A stretch of 64,000 nucleotides of DNA from JBOFGK01 sp051649085. Its GTDB lineage: Bacteria > Bacillota_I > Bacilli_A > UBA3375. Numbering within the stretch: the stretch's first letter is position 1; each line of letters begins with the position of its first letter. The stretch covers positions 107,530 through 171,529 of the forward strand of contig JBOFGK010000010.1 in the NCBI GenBank assembly GCA_051649085.1, in the 5' to 3' direction. The translations under genes were made by a program, and so were the position numbers. Below are positions 50,986-60,515 of this stretch, one piece after another. The notes below the pieces were generated by a model. It was given only the letters and a program-made list of their open reading frames with translations. It did not search any database and was not told where the DNA came from.

Positions 50986-52001
50986 TGAACTTGATTTTTA
51001 AATATGCAACTGAGTTATTAGCAATTGACAGTCCGAGTGGCTATACAAAGGAAGTTATCAGTTATTTGGAAAGTTACGCACAAGCGAACAACTTAGATTA
51101 TGAAATAACTAAAAAAGGTAATTTGAACATTCATTTTACAGGAATGGAAAATCGAAAAACAATTTGGTTAGCAACCCATGTTGATACACTTGGTTTAATG
51201 GTTAGGAGTATAAAAGAAAATGGAGAGCTTACAGTTGTTGCGATTGGTGGACCACTTGTAAATACGCTTAATGGTGAATATGTAAAAATATATACAAGAA
51301 CAGGTCAAGTATATGAGGGGACAATTGTTGCAGAAGATTCTGCAATTCATGTCACTCGTGCTGCAAGTGAAAAAAAAGAATTAGAAGATTTAATAATTCG
51401 CATTGATGAAGAAGTTACAACCAAAAAAGATGTGGAAGCACTAGGGATAATGGCCGGAGATTTTGTAAGTTATGATCCAAAAACTAGAATCGTCAATAAT
51501 TTCATTAAAAGTCGTTTTTTGGATGATAAAATTTGTGCAGCCTCAATGCTAAGTGTAATTGATCAAATTGTGAGTGGAGAATTGAAGTTAGAATTTAATG
51601 TTTCATTTGTCTTTAGTACATATGAAGAAGTTGGACACGGTTTAAGTTACGTGCCAGAAGGTGTTGATGAATTGATTGCAATTGATATGGCTTGTGTAGG
51701 TGCTGATTTAAATGGGAGTGAACATCAAGTGACAATTTGTGCAAAGGATTCAACGGGACCATACGATTACGATCTAACAACGGCATTAATCGAACTAAGT
51801 AAAAAAGAAAAAATTGATTTTGTAGTCGATATATATCCATTTTATGGTTCAGATGCGAGTGCGGCTCGAACAGGTGGAGCAAATCTTAAAACAGCGTTAA
51901 TTGGACCGGGTGTCTGTGCAAGTCACGGGATGGAGCGAACAAATATTAAAAGTCTAGTTGAGTTAACAAACTTAATTTGTACATATATAGGAGAAAAATG
52001 A
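50985..52001 (+). CDS. M42 family metallopeptidase (glutamyl aminopeptidase/endoglucanase-like)
   Basis: 338 aa with the M42 metal ligands in order: HVDTLGLMVRSI, RFLDDKICAA, the catalytic EE in FSTYEEVGHG, AIDMACVG and the C-terminal ASHGMERT. Cytoplasmic dinuclear aminopeptidase, usually dodecameric. AAGGAGG lies at the end of pspC. Confidence 0.92.
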   Translation: MNLIFKYATELLAIDSPSGYTKEVISYLESYAQANNLDYEITKKGNLNIHFTGMENRKTIWLATHVDTLGLMVRSIKENGELTVVAIGGPLVNTLNGEYVKIYTRTGQVYEGTIVAEDSAIHVTRAASEKKELEDLIIRIDEEVTTKKDVEALGIMAGDFVSYDPKTRIVNNFIKSRFLDDKICAASMLSVIDQIVSGELKLEFNVSFVFSTYEEVGHGLSYVPEGVDELIAIDMACVGADLNGSEHQVTICAKDSTGPYDYDLTTALIELSKKEKIDFVVDIYPFYGSDASAARTGGANLKTALIGPGVCASHGMERTNIKSLVELTNLICTYIGEK

Positions 52002-52516
52002 TAGTTTACATTGCCCAAAGTCTTGATGGCTATATTGCAGATATTAATAATTCAGTAGATTGGTTAGAAGCCTATAATGAAGAAATTTTACAAACTTCCC
52101 CAATGTTTGCGAAAAGTTATGAAGAATTTATTCGCACGATTGACGTTGTTGTTCAAGGCGCGAACACGTACCAATTTTTAGTTGAAAGTGGTTATGGAAA
52201 TCCTTATCAAGATTTAGAAAATTATGTAATTACCTCTAAAGACTATGCTGATCAAACTGTTACAAAGTTCTGCACAATTGCAGAATTTTTAAAAAAAGAT
52301 TTTACGAACAAAAATGTTTGGATAGTTGGTGGTGCTCAAGTAATTGAACAACTACTAACATCCAAAGTTGTTACTAAATTAATTATTACGCAAATGCCGT
52401 TAATTCTTGGTGGAGGAATCCCACTATTTACAGGGACAACACAAATAAATTTAACGCTTGAAAAGGTTAGATACGAAGCGAATTTTTTAGAAATGACCTA
52501 CAAAGTTATAGATTAA
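51998..52516 (+). CDS. Dihydrofolate reductase/RibD C-terminal family protein (YyaP-like)
   Basis: 172 aa: VYIAQSLDGYIADINNSVDWL opening, VVQGANTYQFL, and VWIVGGAQVIEQL, typical of RibD_C/DHFR-like oxidoreductases of unknown substrate, not of housekeeping DHFR. ATG 51998 overlaps the previous stop as ATGA, with AGGAG upstream; a longer frame from 51977 lies inside the peptidase gene. Confidence 0.88.
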   Translation: MIVYIAQSLDGYIADINNSVDWLEAYNEEILQTSPMFAKSYEEFIRTIDVVVQGANTYQFLVESGYGNPYQDLENYVITSKDYADQTVTKFCTIAEFLKKDFTNKNVWIVGGAQVIEQLLTSKVVTKLIITQMPLILGGGIPLFTGTTQINLTLEKVRYEANFLEMTYKVID

Positions 52517-52522
52517 GTGAAA

Positions 52523-52547
52523 AGCCAGTTCATTCGAACTGGTTTTT
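52523..52547 (+). terminator. Intrinsic terminator
   Basis: 7-bp stem CCAGTTC / GAACTGG, loop ATTC, five T. Confidence 0.9.
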
Positions 52548-52615
52548 AAATTGTAAACAACTACACACAAAATACATAAAAAAGCTTTAAAACACAAATT
52601 GGCTACATTCTCGTG

Positions 52616-52624
52616 TGCTAGAAT
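52616..52624 (+). promoter_or_regulatory. Extended -10 promoter
   Basis: TGCTAGAAT within TGTGCTAnAAT, 51 bp before the next membrane-protein gene. Confidence 0.45.
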
Positions 52625-52675
52625 AAAAGTACAAATAGTGAATAAAGAAATTATTAATAAAGTAAAGGAGGTAAG

Positions 52676-53107
52676 ATGATCCAGAAAAAAGATAAAATTG
52701 TTCTGAGTATTTTGTATGTAGTGATTAGTTTATATACGTTCCAACTTGTTATCAATTCACTATATCAACACATTCAAAAAACAATGGTATTGGATTGGGG
52801 AACAATTTTTGGTTTTGGTTTTTTGGCGTTAATTTATCCGGCGTTTAAGTATATTTGTGAAGAAGAGTATGACAAGCGAATTTTAATTGAATTTTTCTTT
52901 TTTCTCCAATATGGAATAATATTAACTGTTAATTTTTTTTCAAGTATTTTGTTTGTATTAATTTCGATTGCGTTTTTGCTTTTATTAATTAGTAAAATGG
53001 TAGCCAAAGAGCGAACTTTTGAACTGAAAAATGCTTTTACAATCTTTTTGGCGATACTTCCCTCAGCTTATATTGTCTTGGTATTGACAGAAAATTTTAT
53101 GCATTAG
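52676..53107 (+). CDS. Small polytopic membrane protein of unknown function
   Basis: 143 aa with four clear membrane helices and one acidic cytoplasmic loop (ICEEEYDKR). AAAGGAGGTAAG is a strong ribosome-binding site, supporting that it is real. No family recognised. Confidence 0.7.
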   Translation: MIQKKDKIVLSILYVVISLYTFQLVINSLYQHIQKTMVLDWGTIFGFGFLALIYPAFKYICEEEYDKRILIEFFFFLQYGIILTVNFFSSILFVLISIAFLLLLISKMVAKERTFELKNAFTIFLAILPSAYIVLVLTENFMH

Positions 53108-53221
53108 TTGAAAAAATTAAATCTGAAAAATATAAATTTTTTTCAAGTGAAAAAACGAATGAAAATAACCATAATTTGCGGTTATAATCTACTTGAATGT
53201 TTCCATCTAATCTGGGAAATA

Positions 53222-53230
53222 TGGTATAAT
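53222..53230 (+). promoter_or_regulatory. Extended -10 promoter of scpA
   Basis: TGGTATAAT, 35 bp before scpA; an inverted repeat ATAACC / GGTTAT lies about 40 bp upstream of it. Confidence 0.55.
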
Positions 53231-53264
53231 TGATATGACATACAACAAAGCAGAGTAGGTAGAG

Positions 53265-54023
53265 ATGGAAAAGATAATTGAAAAGAGTAGTGAGCATTAT
53301 AATTTTGATTTAGATATTTATGAAGGTCCGTTAGATTTACTGATTCATCTAGCTAAAAGTAATAAAATCGAAATTACTGATTTAGAGCTGGATGTACTAA
53401 TAGACCAGTATATAAATTATATCGAAAGTGTAATTCATCAAGGAATAAATGTTGCAAGTGAATATTTAGAAATGGTTGCAGAATTATTACGAATAAAATC
53501 AAGTAGTTTATTGCCAAATCAACAAATAGAGCAATTTGTTGATGAATTTGAAAATTTAGGTTATACACGTGAGGAATTACTTAAAAAACTTTTGGAATAT
53601 AAAAAATATAAGGAAGCCGCAATAGAATTTAATTATCTAATTGAAGAACAGACAAAGGGTTTTTTCAAGCAAGCTGACTCATTATTTGAATATCGCGATC
53701 AAAATTTCCAAGAATCAATCGATGTTGTAAGGTTTAATTTATTAGCAAGTGCTGTTTTTTCTCGTAAGAAAAAAGCTAAACAAGAAACGAGAATAATTGA
53801 AATTGATGAATTAAATGTTGAAGAAGTAATTGATGAATTAAAAAATTTAACAACCGAAACTACGTTTAAACAAATGTGTTCAAAAATTAGTCACTCTCAG
53901 AGAATTGCGACTTTTCTTGCGGTTCTCGAAGCAATGAAACTCCAATATATATGCGTTAGTATTATTAACGATGAAATAATTATCGAGCCTGTAACTCAAA
54001 AAGGAGATATAAATGAAGCATAA
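53265..54023 (+). CDS. scpA: Segregation and condensation protein A
   Basis: 252 aa kleisin: YEGPLDLLIHLAKSNKIEITDLELDVLIDQYINYI is the diagnostic N-terminal region, then EYLEMVAELLRIKSSSLLP, and a C-terminal winged helix. Bridges the SMC heads with ScpB. Overlaps scpB by 11 bp. Confidence 0.95.
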   Translation: MEKIIEKSSEHYNFDLDIYEGPLDLLIHLAKSNKIEITDLELDVLIDQYINYIESVIHQGINVASEYLEMVAELLRIKSSSLLPNQQIEQFVDEFENLGYTREELLKKLLEYKKYKEAAIEFNYLIEEQTKGFFKQADSLFEYRDQNFQESIDVVRFNLLASAVFSRKKKAKQETRIIEIDELNVEEVIDELKNLTTETTFKQMCSKISHSQRIATFLAVLEAMKLQYICVSIINDEIIIEPVTQKGDINEA

Positions 54024-54765
54024 GAAAGCAGCAGTAGAAGGATTATTATATTTAAGTGGTGAAAAAGGTGTATCAATTGGAGAGTTAATTGTTTTGTTAA
54101 ATGTTGATGAAATTGAACTTGATCAGATTATGAAGGAAATAATAGCGGATTTCCAAACGGATGAACATGGAATAGAGATTGTTTTGACAGCGAATAGCTA
54201 TAAATTTAAAACAAAGAAAGAACATTTTGGAGTTTTTCAAGGATTTGCAAGCCTACAATATAACGATCGAATTGCTAACTCTGCTGTTGAAACCTTAGCG
54301 ATTATTGCATACAATCAGCCAATGACTAGATTTCAAATTGAAGAGATCAAAGGAGTTAGTCCTAGTCATTCATTACAATCATTACTTGAACGAGAATTAG
54401 TAGAGGTAGTTGGAAAAAGTGAAGAAATTGGTCATCCTAATTTGTATGGAGTAACTTCGAAATTTTATGAATTACTTGGGATCAACGAAATGACTGACTT
54501 ACCACCACTTCAAGAGTTTGCAGTTGAAGAAGAAGAGTCGGCACAAGTTGACTTGTTTGTTGAATATGATGATTTTAAAGAAATTAGGAAACGTCTGTTA
54601 TCAGAAGTTGAATTTACTCCTAAAACAATTGAAATTGAAGATGATGTTGAAGTCCCAGAATTGATTTTACATACAGACGAAGAATTAGAAGAAATTCGTC
54701 AAAAACAATTGCAAAATGAGCAACTTACAAAACAAAATGATGAAAGAGGAGGTGCTGATGACTAG
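54013..54765 (+). CDS. scpB: Segregation and condensation protein B
   Basis: 250 aa. Two winged helices, with AVETLAIIAYNQPMTRFQIEEIKGVS, the strongest ScpB signature, at about residues 93-118. The C-terminal 80 residues are an acidic, probably disordered tail. AAAGGAG site lies in the scpA end. Confidence 0.94.
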   Translation: MKHKKAAVEGLLYLSGEKGVSIGELIVLLNVDEIELDQIMKEIIADFQTDEHGIEIVLTANSYKFKTKKEHFGVFQGFASLQYNDRIANSAVETLAIIAYNQPMTRFQIEEIKGVSPSHSLQSLLERELVEVVGKSEEIGHPNLYGVTSKFYELLGINEMTDLPPLQEFAVEEEESAQVDLFVEYDDFKEIRKRLLSEVEFTPKTIEIEDDVEVPELILHTDEELEEIRQKQLQNEQLTKQNDERGGADD

Positions 54766-55492
54766 ATTACAAAAGTACATAGCAAATAATAGTGAGATTT
54801 CTCGAAGAAAAGCCGAAGAAATGATTTTAGAAGGAAAAGTTTTAGTTGATGGTGAGGTTATAACTGAACTAGGATTTATGGTAGCCAATGATCAAGAAGT
54901 AGTTGTAGAAAATCGAGTTATTTATTATCAAGAAAAAGTTTATTATATTTTAAATAAACCAACAAAAGTTATTTGTTCAACAAGTGATGATAAAGGTCGA
55001 ACAACCGTTTTAGATTTGGTAACAGAGCAATTACCTGTTTATCCAATTGGTCGATTAGATTATGATACGAGTGGTATTTTACTATTGACAAATGACGGAG
55101 AACTTGCAAATGGTCTAATGCATCCCCGTTATAAAATTGAAAAACGTTATATTGTTAAATTAACTGGAAACTTTACAAAACGTGAATTACTGAAGTTACA
55201 ACGAGGTGTAGAAATTGATGGGAGGATGACTGCCCGTGCAAAAGTGCGGATTGTCAACAAAAATCCTAAGTCGCAAGTTGTGACAATCGAAATGATTATT
55301 AAAGAAGGTAGAAATCGTCAAATTAGAAAAATGGTTGAAGCGGTTGGTTGTAAAGTTACTCAACTTAAACGTGTTGGTTATGCATTTTTCGATTTAGACC
55401 TAGAGAAAATTCCAACAGGAGCTTATCGTTCGCTTACTGTTAAAGAAGTTAAACGCTTATTTAATTGGATTAATAATGGTCGTGATGAATAA
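54758..55492 (+). CDS. rluB: Ribosomal large-subunit pseudouridine synthase (RluB type)
   Basis: 244 aa: N-terminal S4 domain (TRLQKYIANNSEISRRKAEEMI), then the catalytic IGRLDYDTSGILLLTNDGELAN with the Asp nucleophile, and KEGRNRQIRKMVEAVG. ATG 54758 follows AGAGGAGG; the longer frame from 54716 lies inside scpB. scpB-rluB adjacency is usual in Firmicutes. Confidence 0.93.
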   Translation: MTRLQKYIANNSEISRRKAEEMILEGKVLVDGEVITELGFMVANDQEVVVENRVIYYQEKVYYILNKPTKVICSTSDDKGRTTVLDLVTEQLPVYPIGRLDYDTSGILLLTNDGELANGLMHPRYKIEKRYIVKLTGNFTKRELLKLQRGVEIDGRMTARAKVRIVNKNPKSQVVTIEMIIKEGRNRQIRKMVEAVGCKVTQLKRVGYAFFDLDLEKIPTGAYRSLTVKEVKRLFNWINNGRDE

Positions 55493-56462
55493 ATTAAAAA
55501 TTGGAAATTACGAATACCCAGGAGTTGTTGTGCTTGCACCAATGGCGGGTGTTTGTGATTTTGCTTATAAAACGATTATGCGGAAATATGGTCAGGAAAT
55601 CATTTATACGGAAATGGTTAATGACAAAGCACTAATCAATGGCAATAGACGAACGATTGAAATGATTGAAAATGATGAGATTCATCGACCAGTTGTCTTT
55701 CAAATTTTTGGTGGAAGCCCAGAAACAATGGCGGCAGGTGCGAAAATATTATATGACGAAACTAAACCGGATTTTATAGATATTAACATGGGATGTCCTG
55801 CTCCTAAAATTGTAAAGAATGCATCTGGATCAAGTATTTTACGAGATACAGAACTTGTTTATGAAATTACTAAAGCCGTTGTGGCGGCTGTCCCATGTGC
55901 AGTTACAGTTAAAATGCGAGTTGGTTGGGATGATGAAACAATTAATGCAGTGGAGAATGCCCAAGCAGTTGAACGAGCAGGTGCAAGTGCAATAACAGTT
56001 CATGGTCGAACAACTAAACAAATGTATCGAGGACGAGCTAATTGGGAGTTGATTAAAGCCGTTAAGGCAGCAGTAAATATTCCAGTAATTGGAAATGGTG
56101 ATATAACTACTCCACAACAAGCAAAAGAATTTATGGAATATAGTGGAGTAGATGGTGTGATGATTGGTAGAGCTGCAATGGGTCAACCATGGCTGATTCA
56201 CCAAATTGATCACTTTTTACAAACAGGAGAATTATTAAGTGAGCCGACAATTTCTGAAAAAATTGATACATGTATTGAGCATTTGGATTTGTTAGTTGAA
56301 AAGCGCGGTGAAAAAGTCGCAGTACTCAATATGCGTGGACATGCAAGTTGGTACATAAAAGGAATTAGTGGAGCTACAAACTTTCGTCAAGCACTTCAAA
56401 AAGCAAATTCTCGTGATGAAATGGTTGAAGTTTTACTTAAAATAAAGGAGAATACCCGATGA
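55485..56462 (+). CDS. dus: tRNA-dihydrouridine synthase
   Basis: 325 aa FMN enzyme reducing uridines in tRNA: VVLAPMAGVCDFAYKTI, FTEMV-like IYTEMVNDKAL, DINMGCPAPKIVKNASGSSI, VKMRVGWD, VHGRTTKQMYRGRANW and IGNGDI. The catalytic Cys is in NMGCPAP. Start uncertain: ATG 55485 or 55476 (three codons earlier); neither has a strong ribosome-binding site, so coupling to rluB is likely. Confidence 0.93.
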   Translation: MNKLKIGNYEYPGVVVLAPMAGVCDFAYKTIMRKYGQEIIYTEMVNDKALINGNRRTIEMIENDEIHRPVVFQIFGGSPETMAAGAKILYDETKPDFIDINMGCPAPKIVKNASGSSILRDTELVYEITKAVVAAVPCAVTVKMRVGWDDETINAVENAQAVERAGASAITVHGRTTKQMYRGRANWELIKAVKAAVNIPVIGNGDITTPQQAKEFMEYSGVDGVMIGRAAMGQPWLIHQIDHFLQTGELLSEPTISEKIDTCIEHLDLLVEKRGEKVAVLNMRGHASWYIKGISGATNFRQALQKANSRDEMVEVLLKIKENTR

Positions 56463-57241
56463 AAAAAATCTTTTTTTTCGATGTTGATGGTACTATTTTA
56501 CCAGCTCATGAAAATTCTAAGTTAAGTGATAAAATAATTTATGCGTTACAATCATTAGAAAAAAATGGTCATCTTGTGTATATTTGTACTGGAAAAGCAG
56601 TTGATATGATCCAAGATGTTTTAAAAGAAACAAAATTAACTAATTATATTACTTCAAATGGCCAAAGAATAACTAAGGGAAATAAATTGCTTCACCACAT
56701 CCCGTTAAAAAATCAAGATGTCCAAAATTGGATAGATTTGAGTAGGAAACTTGATTTGACACTTTCATTACAAACAGATAAACATAATTATGCGATTGAA
56801 GGACCAAATTGTCTTGAACGACTTACAGAAGCGCTTGTTCCAGTTAGTATTGCAATTCCGCCACTTAAGCATGAATTAGACCAGACACAAGTAGTTTATC
56901 AATTGGGTGTGTATGGTGATAATCAAACGATTGAAAATATTGATTATCCAGGTTATAAAATTTTGAAATGGGGTGCACATGCTTATGATGCAATTCCGAA
57001 TGAAGTATCAAAAGCGAGAGGAATTAGCTGGTTACTTGCAAATTTAGGCGATGAATTTGAAAGTTATGCATTTGGAGATGGACTAAATGACTTGGAAATG
57101 CTCCAATTAGTTGATTATGGAATTGCGGTAGATAATGCATGTCCAGAACTAAAAGCTGTGGCAGATGTTATAATTGAAAGTGTAGAAAATGATGGAATAT
57201 ATAAATATTTAGTCGAAGAAAAATTAATAGAGGAGATGTAA
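56459..57241 (+). CDS. Cof-type HAD phosphatase 1
   Basis: 260 aa; motif I DVDGTILP near residue 8 with both Asp, TSNGQ, a Lys in the middle and motif IV FGDGLNDLEML. Member of the Cof/IIB subfamily acting on sugar phosphates or similar small molecules. First of three tandem paralogues; it overlaps dus as ATGA. It is the most diverged of the three in the cap. Confidence 0.9.
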   Translation: MKKIFFFDVDGTILPAHENSKLSDKIIYALQSLEKNGHLVYICTGKAVDMIQDVLKETKLTNYITSNGQRITKGNKLLHHIPLKNQDVQNWIDLSRKLDLTLSLQTDKHNYAIEGPNCLERLTEALVPVSIAIPPLKHELDQTQVVYQLGVYGDNQTIENIDYPGYKILKWGAHAYDAIPNEVSKARGISWLLANLGDEFESYAFGDGLNDLEMLQLVDYGIAVDNACPELKAVADVIIESVENDGIYKYLVEEKLIEEM

Positions 57242-58023
57242 TGCAAAAAATTTGTTTTTTAGATATTGATGGAACATTGTTACCTGAAGGAAAGCAAGAA
57301 ATTCCCGAAAGTTCTTTAGAAGCACTTAAAAGAGCGCAAGCTAACGGTCATCTGATTTACATTTGTACAGGACGTGGAATTGGTTCAGCAAGAAGATATT
57401 TAGAAATGGCAGGTGCTGATGGACACATAACTAGTAATGGACAAGAAGCTTCATTTGATGGTGAAGTAATTCATCAACATTATTTTGAAAATCAAGACAT
57501 AGATGATGTTCTTACGTTAATTCAAAAGTATACACCATATTGGTCATACGAGCGACAAGATGGGATCGAAATTGTTGAATCAAACGGTGCACAACAATTG
57601 TTGGATCAAATTCGTGGTTATGGATTAATTGATAGTCAAATTGTTTCTGAAGTTAATAAAAATGGAATGTTTCAAATTTGGGCATTTGGTGGAGCAGAAG
57701 AAATTAGTACAATTGAAAAAGAACTTGATAGTAAATTTGGTTGTTATCGTTGGTCTGATTCATCACTTGAAATTGCTCCAATCAAAGCTGGAAAAGGTCT
57801 AGGAATTCAAAAAGTAATTGAACATTTCCAAAAAAACAATGTAGAAGTTGAAACTTTCGGATTTGGAGATGGAACAAATGACTTTACGATGATGGAGACA
57901 GTTGATCATCCAGTAGCGATGGGAAATGCAATCCCTGCATTACAAGCAAAATGTGAATATGTAACAACAGACGTTGAAGAAGACGGAATTTATAATGCAT
58001 TTAAACATTATGGTTTGATTTAG
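57241..58023 (+). CDS. Cof-type HAD phosphatase 2
   Basis: 260 aa; motif I DIDGTLLP, TGRGIGSARRYLEMAGADGHITSNGQ, motif IV FGDGTNDFTMME, then VAMGNAIPAL. One-base overlap (TAATG) with paralogue 1. Confidence 0.92.
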   Translation: MQKICFLDIDGTLLPEGKQEIPESSLEALKRAQANGHLIYICTGRGIGSARRYLEMAGADGHITSNGQEASFDGEVIHQHYFENQDIDDVLTLIQKYTPYWSYERQDGIEIVESNGAQQLLDQIRGYGLIDSQIVSEVNKNGMFQIWAFGGAEEISTIEKELDSKFGCYRWSDSSLEIAPIKAGKGLGIQKVIEHFQKNNVEVETFGFGDGTNDFTMMETVDHPVAMGNAIPALQAKCEYVTTDVEEDGIYNAFKHYGLI

Positions 58024-58048
58024 ACAAAAAAATTAATTTAAGGTTGAG

Positions 58049-58849
58049 ATGAAAAAAGATAAAAAAATAAAACATATATGCTTTTTTGATATCGATGGAA
58101 CATTAAGGCCAAATAGTCAAGAGGTAATTCCTCAAAGTGCATTAACAGCTATCGAACAAGCAAAAGCTAAAGGTGTTGCGATTTATATTGCAACAGGTAG
58201 AGGTTATGAACCTGCTCAAAAGTATATTGAGATGGTAAATCCAGATGGTTTTATTGCAAGTAATGGACAACATGTAGTTGCAGCGGGTCAGACACTAGTT
58301 GAAGATTACTTTGATGAAATAACAGCAAAAGAGATTATTCAAAGTGTCACAAAAATTACGCCGATGTGGGGCTTTAAAGGAACGTATGGATCACGTGTAT
58401 TAGCAAGTGATTATGCAGCTGAAACATTTCAATTTCTTGAACAATTTGGCGTTCAATACTTACAAATTGTTGATGAAATAAATTATCAAACAATTTCTCA
58501 AGTTTGGGCATATGGTTCAAAACAACAATTAGACTTAGTTGAAGCGACTTTAGCTAAAAATATTAATTTTTTCAGATGGAATGATTCAATTCTTGAAATT
58601 ACTTCGACAACACAAGGGAAAGCTAAAGGATTGGAAATAATCAAAAATTTATATCTAGCTCAAGGTTTTATAACCAAAACTTATGCATTTGGTGATGGAG
58701 AAAATGATTTTGAAATGATGGAGTTTGCAGATGTTTCAGTTGCCATGGCTGATTCAAATCAAAAGTTGATTGAGGCATGTGATTATGTGACAGCAACAGC
58801 AGAAGATGATGGAATTGCAAAAGCGCTTACTCAGTTAGAATTATGTTAA
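58049..58849 (+). CDS. Cof-type HAD phosphatase 3
   Basis: 266 aa; motif I DIDGTLRP, TGRGYEPAQKYIEMVNPDGFIASNGQ, motif IV FGDGENDFEMME. Clearly closer to paralogue 2 than to 1, consistent with a recent duplication. Gap of 25 bp after paralogue 2. Confidence 0.92.
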   Translation: MKKDKKIKHICFFDIDGTLRPNSQEVIPQSALTAIEQAKAKGVAIYIATGRGYEPAQKYIEMVNPDGFIASNGQHVVAAGQTLVEDYFDEITAKEIIQSVTKITPMWGFKGTYGSRVLASDYAAETFQFLEQFGVQYLQIVDEINYQTISQVWAYGSKQQLDLVEATLAKNINFFRWNDSILEITSTTQGKAKGLEIIKNLYLAQGFITKTYAFGDGENDFEMMEFADVSVAMADSNQKLIEACDYVTATAEDDGIAKALTQLELC

Positions 58850-58918
58850 TGGGTGAAGTGGATTAAATAAAAAAATAGGAATGAACAGTAAGTTTATCGA
58901 AAAAGAAGAGGAGAATAA

Positions 58919-59785
58919 ATGTTATATTTAGGTTCACACGTAAGTTGTAGCGGGAAAAAAATGATGATGGGTTCGGTTGAAGAAGCGTTAAATTATGGTG
59001 CGAATGCATTAATGCTTTATACGGGAGCACCACAAAATACAAGAAGAAAAGCACTTGAAGATATGATGATTGATGAAGCACATGCACTACTTGCAGAAAA
59101 TGGGATTAAACTTGAAAATGTAGTAGTTCATGCTCCGTATATAATTAACCTTGGAAATGCGGTTAAACCTGAGACATTTGAAATTGCAGTTTCATTTTTA
59201 CGTGAAGAAATAAAAAGAACAGAAGCAATAGGTGCTAAATATATTGTACTTCACCCAGGAGCACATGTTGGAGAAGGTGAAGAAATCGGTCTAAATCAAA
59301 TTGTTAAAGGATTAAATGAAGTTTTAACAGCTGAACAAAATGTCATTGTAGCGCTTGAGACGATGGCAGGTAAGGGTACAGAAATGGGTAAAACATTTGA
59401 ACAATTAAAGTACATAATTGAAAATGTAAATTTACCTGAAAAACTTGGTGTGTGCCTTGATACTTGTCATATTCATGATGCTGGATTTGATGTAACGAAT
59501 TTTGATGAAGTACTTGATATGTTTGATAAAACAATTGGACTTGAACGATTAAATGTTTTACACATTAATGATTCGAAAAATATTCGTGGTGCTGCCAAAG
59601 ATCGTCATGCAAATATTGGGTATGGTGAGATTGGGTTTGAGGCGTTATTAAATGTAGTTAATAATAAGCGTGTGGAAAATGTTGTTAAAATTTTAGAAAC
59701 TCCATATGTAGCTGATAACCCACCTTATAAAACAGAGATTGAAATGTTAAAATCAGGTGTATTTACTGATTGGATTGAGGTATAA
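58919..59785 (+). CDS. nfo: Endonuclease IV
   Basis: 288 aa AP endonuclease with the trinuclear zinc-site motifs in order: HAPYIINLGN, LHPGAHVG, ALETMAGKGTE, CLDTCHIHDAGFD, HINDSKN, KDRHANIGYGEIG, ILETP. Strong AGAGGAG. Repairs abasic sites. Confidence 0.96.
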   Translation: MLYLGSHVSCSGKKMMMGSVEEALNYGANALMLYTGAPQNTRRKALEDMMIDEAHALLAENGIKLENVVVHAPYIINLGNAVKPETFEIAVSFLREEIKRTEAIGAKYIVLHPGAHVGEGEEIGLNQIVKGLNEVLTAEQNVIVALETMAGKGTEMGKTFEQLKYIIENVNLPEKLGVCLDTCHIHDAGFDVTNFDEVLDMFDKTIGLERLNVLHINDSKNIRGAAKDRHANIGYGEIGFEALLNVVNNKRVENVVKILETPYVADNPPYKTEIEMLKSGVFTDWIEV

Positions 59786-59789
59786 TCTA

Positions 59790-60464
59790 ATGCAGTTAGA
59801 GGTCAAGGTACATAAGATTATCTTCACTTTAGTTGGAATAGCTTTAATTGCCATTGGTCAAAATTTTTTAGTTTTTTCGAATGTAGGCGCAGGACCACTT
59901 GAGGTATTTACACAAGTAATAGGACAGTTACTTCAAATAAGTTATGCTAATGCTACATTCGTTTTTCAAGCATTCATTTTATGTATAGTGCTATTGTTAC
60001 GCAAGCGATTAAAGTTTAGTTCATTAGAAATAATTCTCTCATTTATTGTCTTAATTATTTTACGTCAAGTAATAAGTGATGTAAGTACTGTGCTTATTTA
60101 CTTTAAACACATTAATAAATATATACTATTTTCGTTTGGATTTATTACATATACATTGGGGATTGCATTTTATATAAAAGATTCAATGGTTGTGACTCCA
60201 TTTGATAAATTAATTGTCGGTATTAAACGTAAAAGTAAACATCAAGTTGGTACAATTAAAATAGCTACCGATATTTTATTAACGGTTATAGCTTGCATTG
60301 CAATCTTTGGTTTCAACGTGGAAGTTACAATTGGAATATCAACTTTTTTCATAATGTTTGCTGCAGGTGAATTTATAAATATTTATCATAAATTATTTAT
60401 AAATCGTTTGTTTGCATATAGTTGGGAAAAAAAACAAGTTCAAATAATTGAGGAAAATGAATAA
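59790..60464 (+). CDS. YczE/YyaS-like membrane protein
   Basis: 224 aa, about five or six helices. The opening GIALIAIGQNFLVFSNVGAGPLEVFTQ and the repeat-like VTIGISTFFIMFAAGEFINIY resemble the YitT/YczE family. Function not established. ATG 59790 has GAGG 9 nt upstream; the frame from 59757 overlaps nfo. Confidence 0.75.
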   Translation: MQLEVKVHKIIFTLVGIALIAIGQNFLVFSNVGAGPLEVFTQVIGQLLQISYANATFVFQAFILCIVLLLRKRLKFSSLEIILSFIVLIILRQVISDVSTVLIYFKHINKYILFSFGFITYTLGIAFYIKDSMVVTPFDKLIVGIKRKSKHQVGTIKIATDILLTVIACIAIFGFNVEVTIGISTFFIMFAAGEFINIYHKLFINRLFAYSWEKKQVQIIEENE

Positions 60465-60515
60465 CGAATATTGAATAATGAGAGTAAAGTTTGTATTGTG
60501 TAAGAGGGAGTATTT

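Noticed and set aside
55839..56213. 124-codon minus-strand frame inside dus
   Set aside because: Antisense shadow of conserved dus motifs; Cys/Asn/Ser-rich nonsense-like translation.
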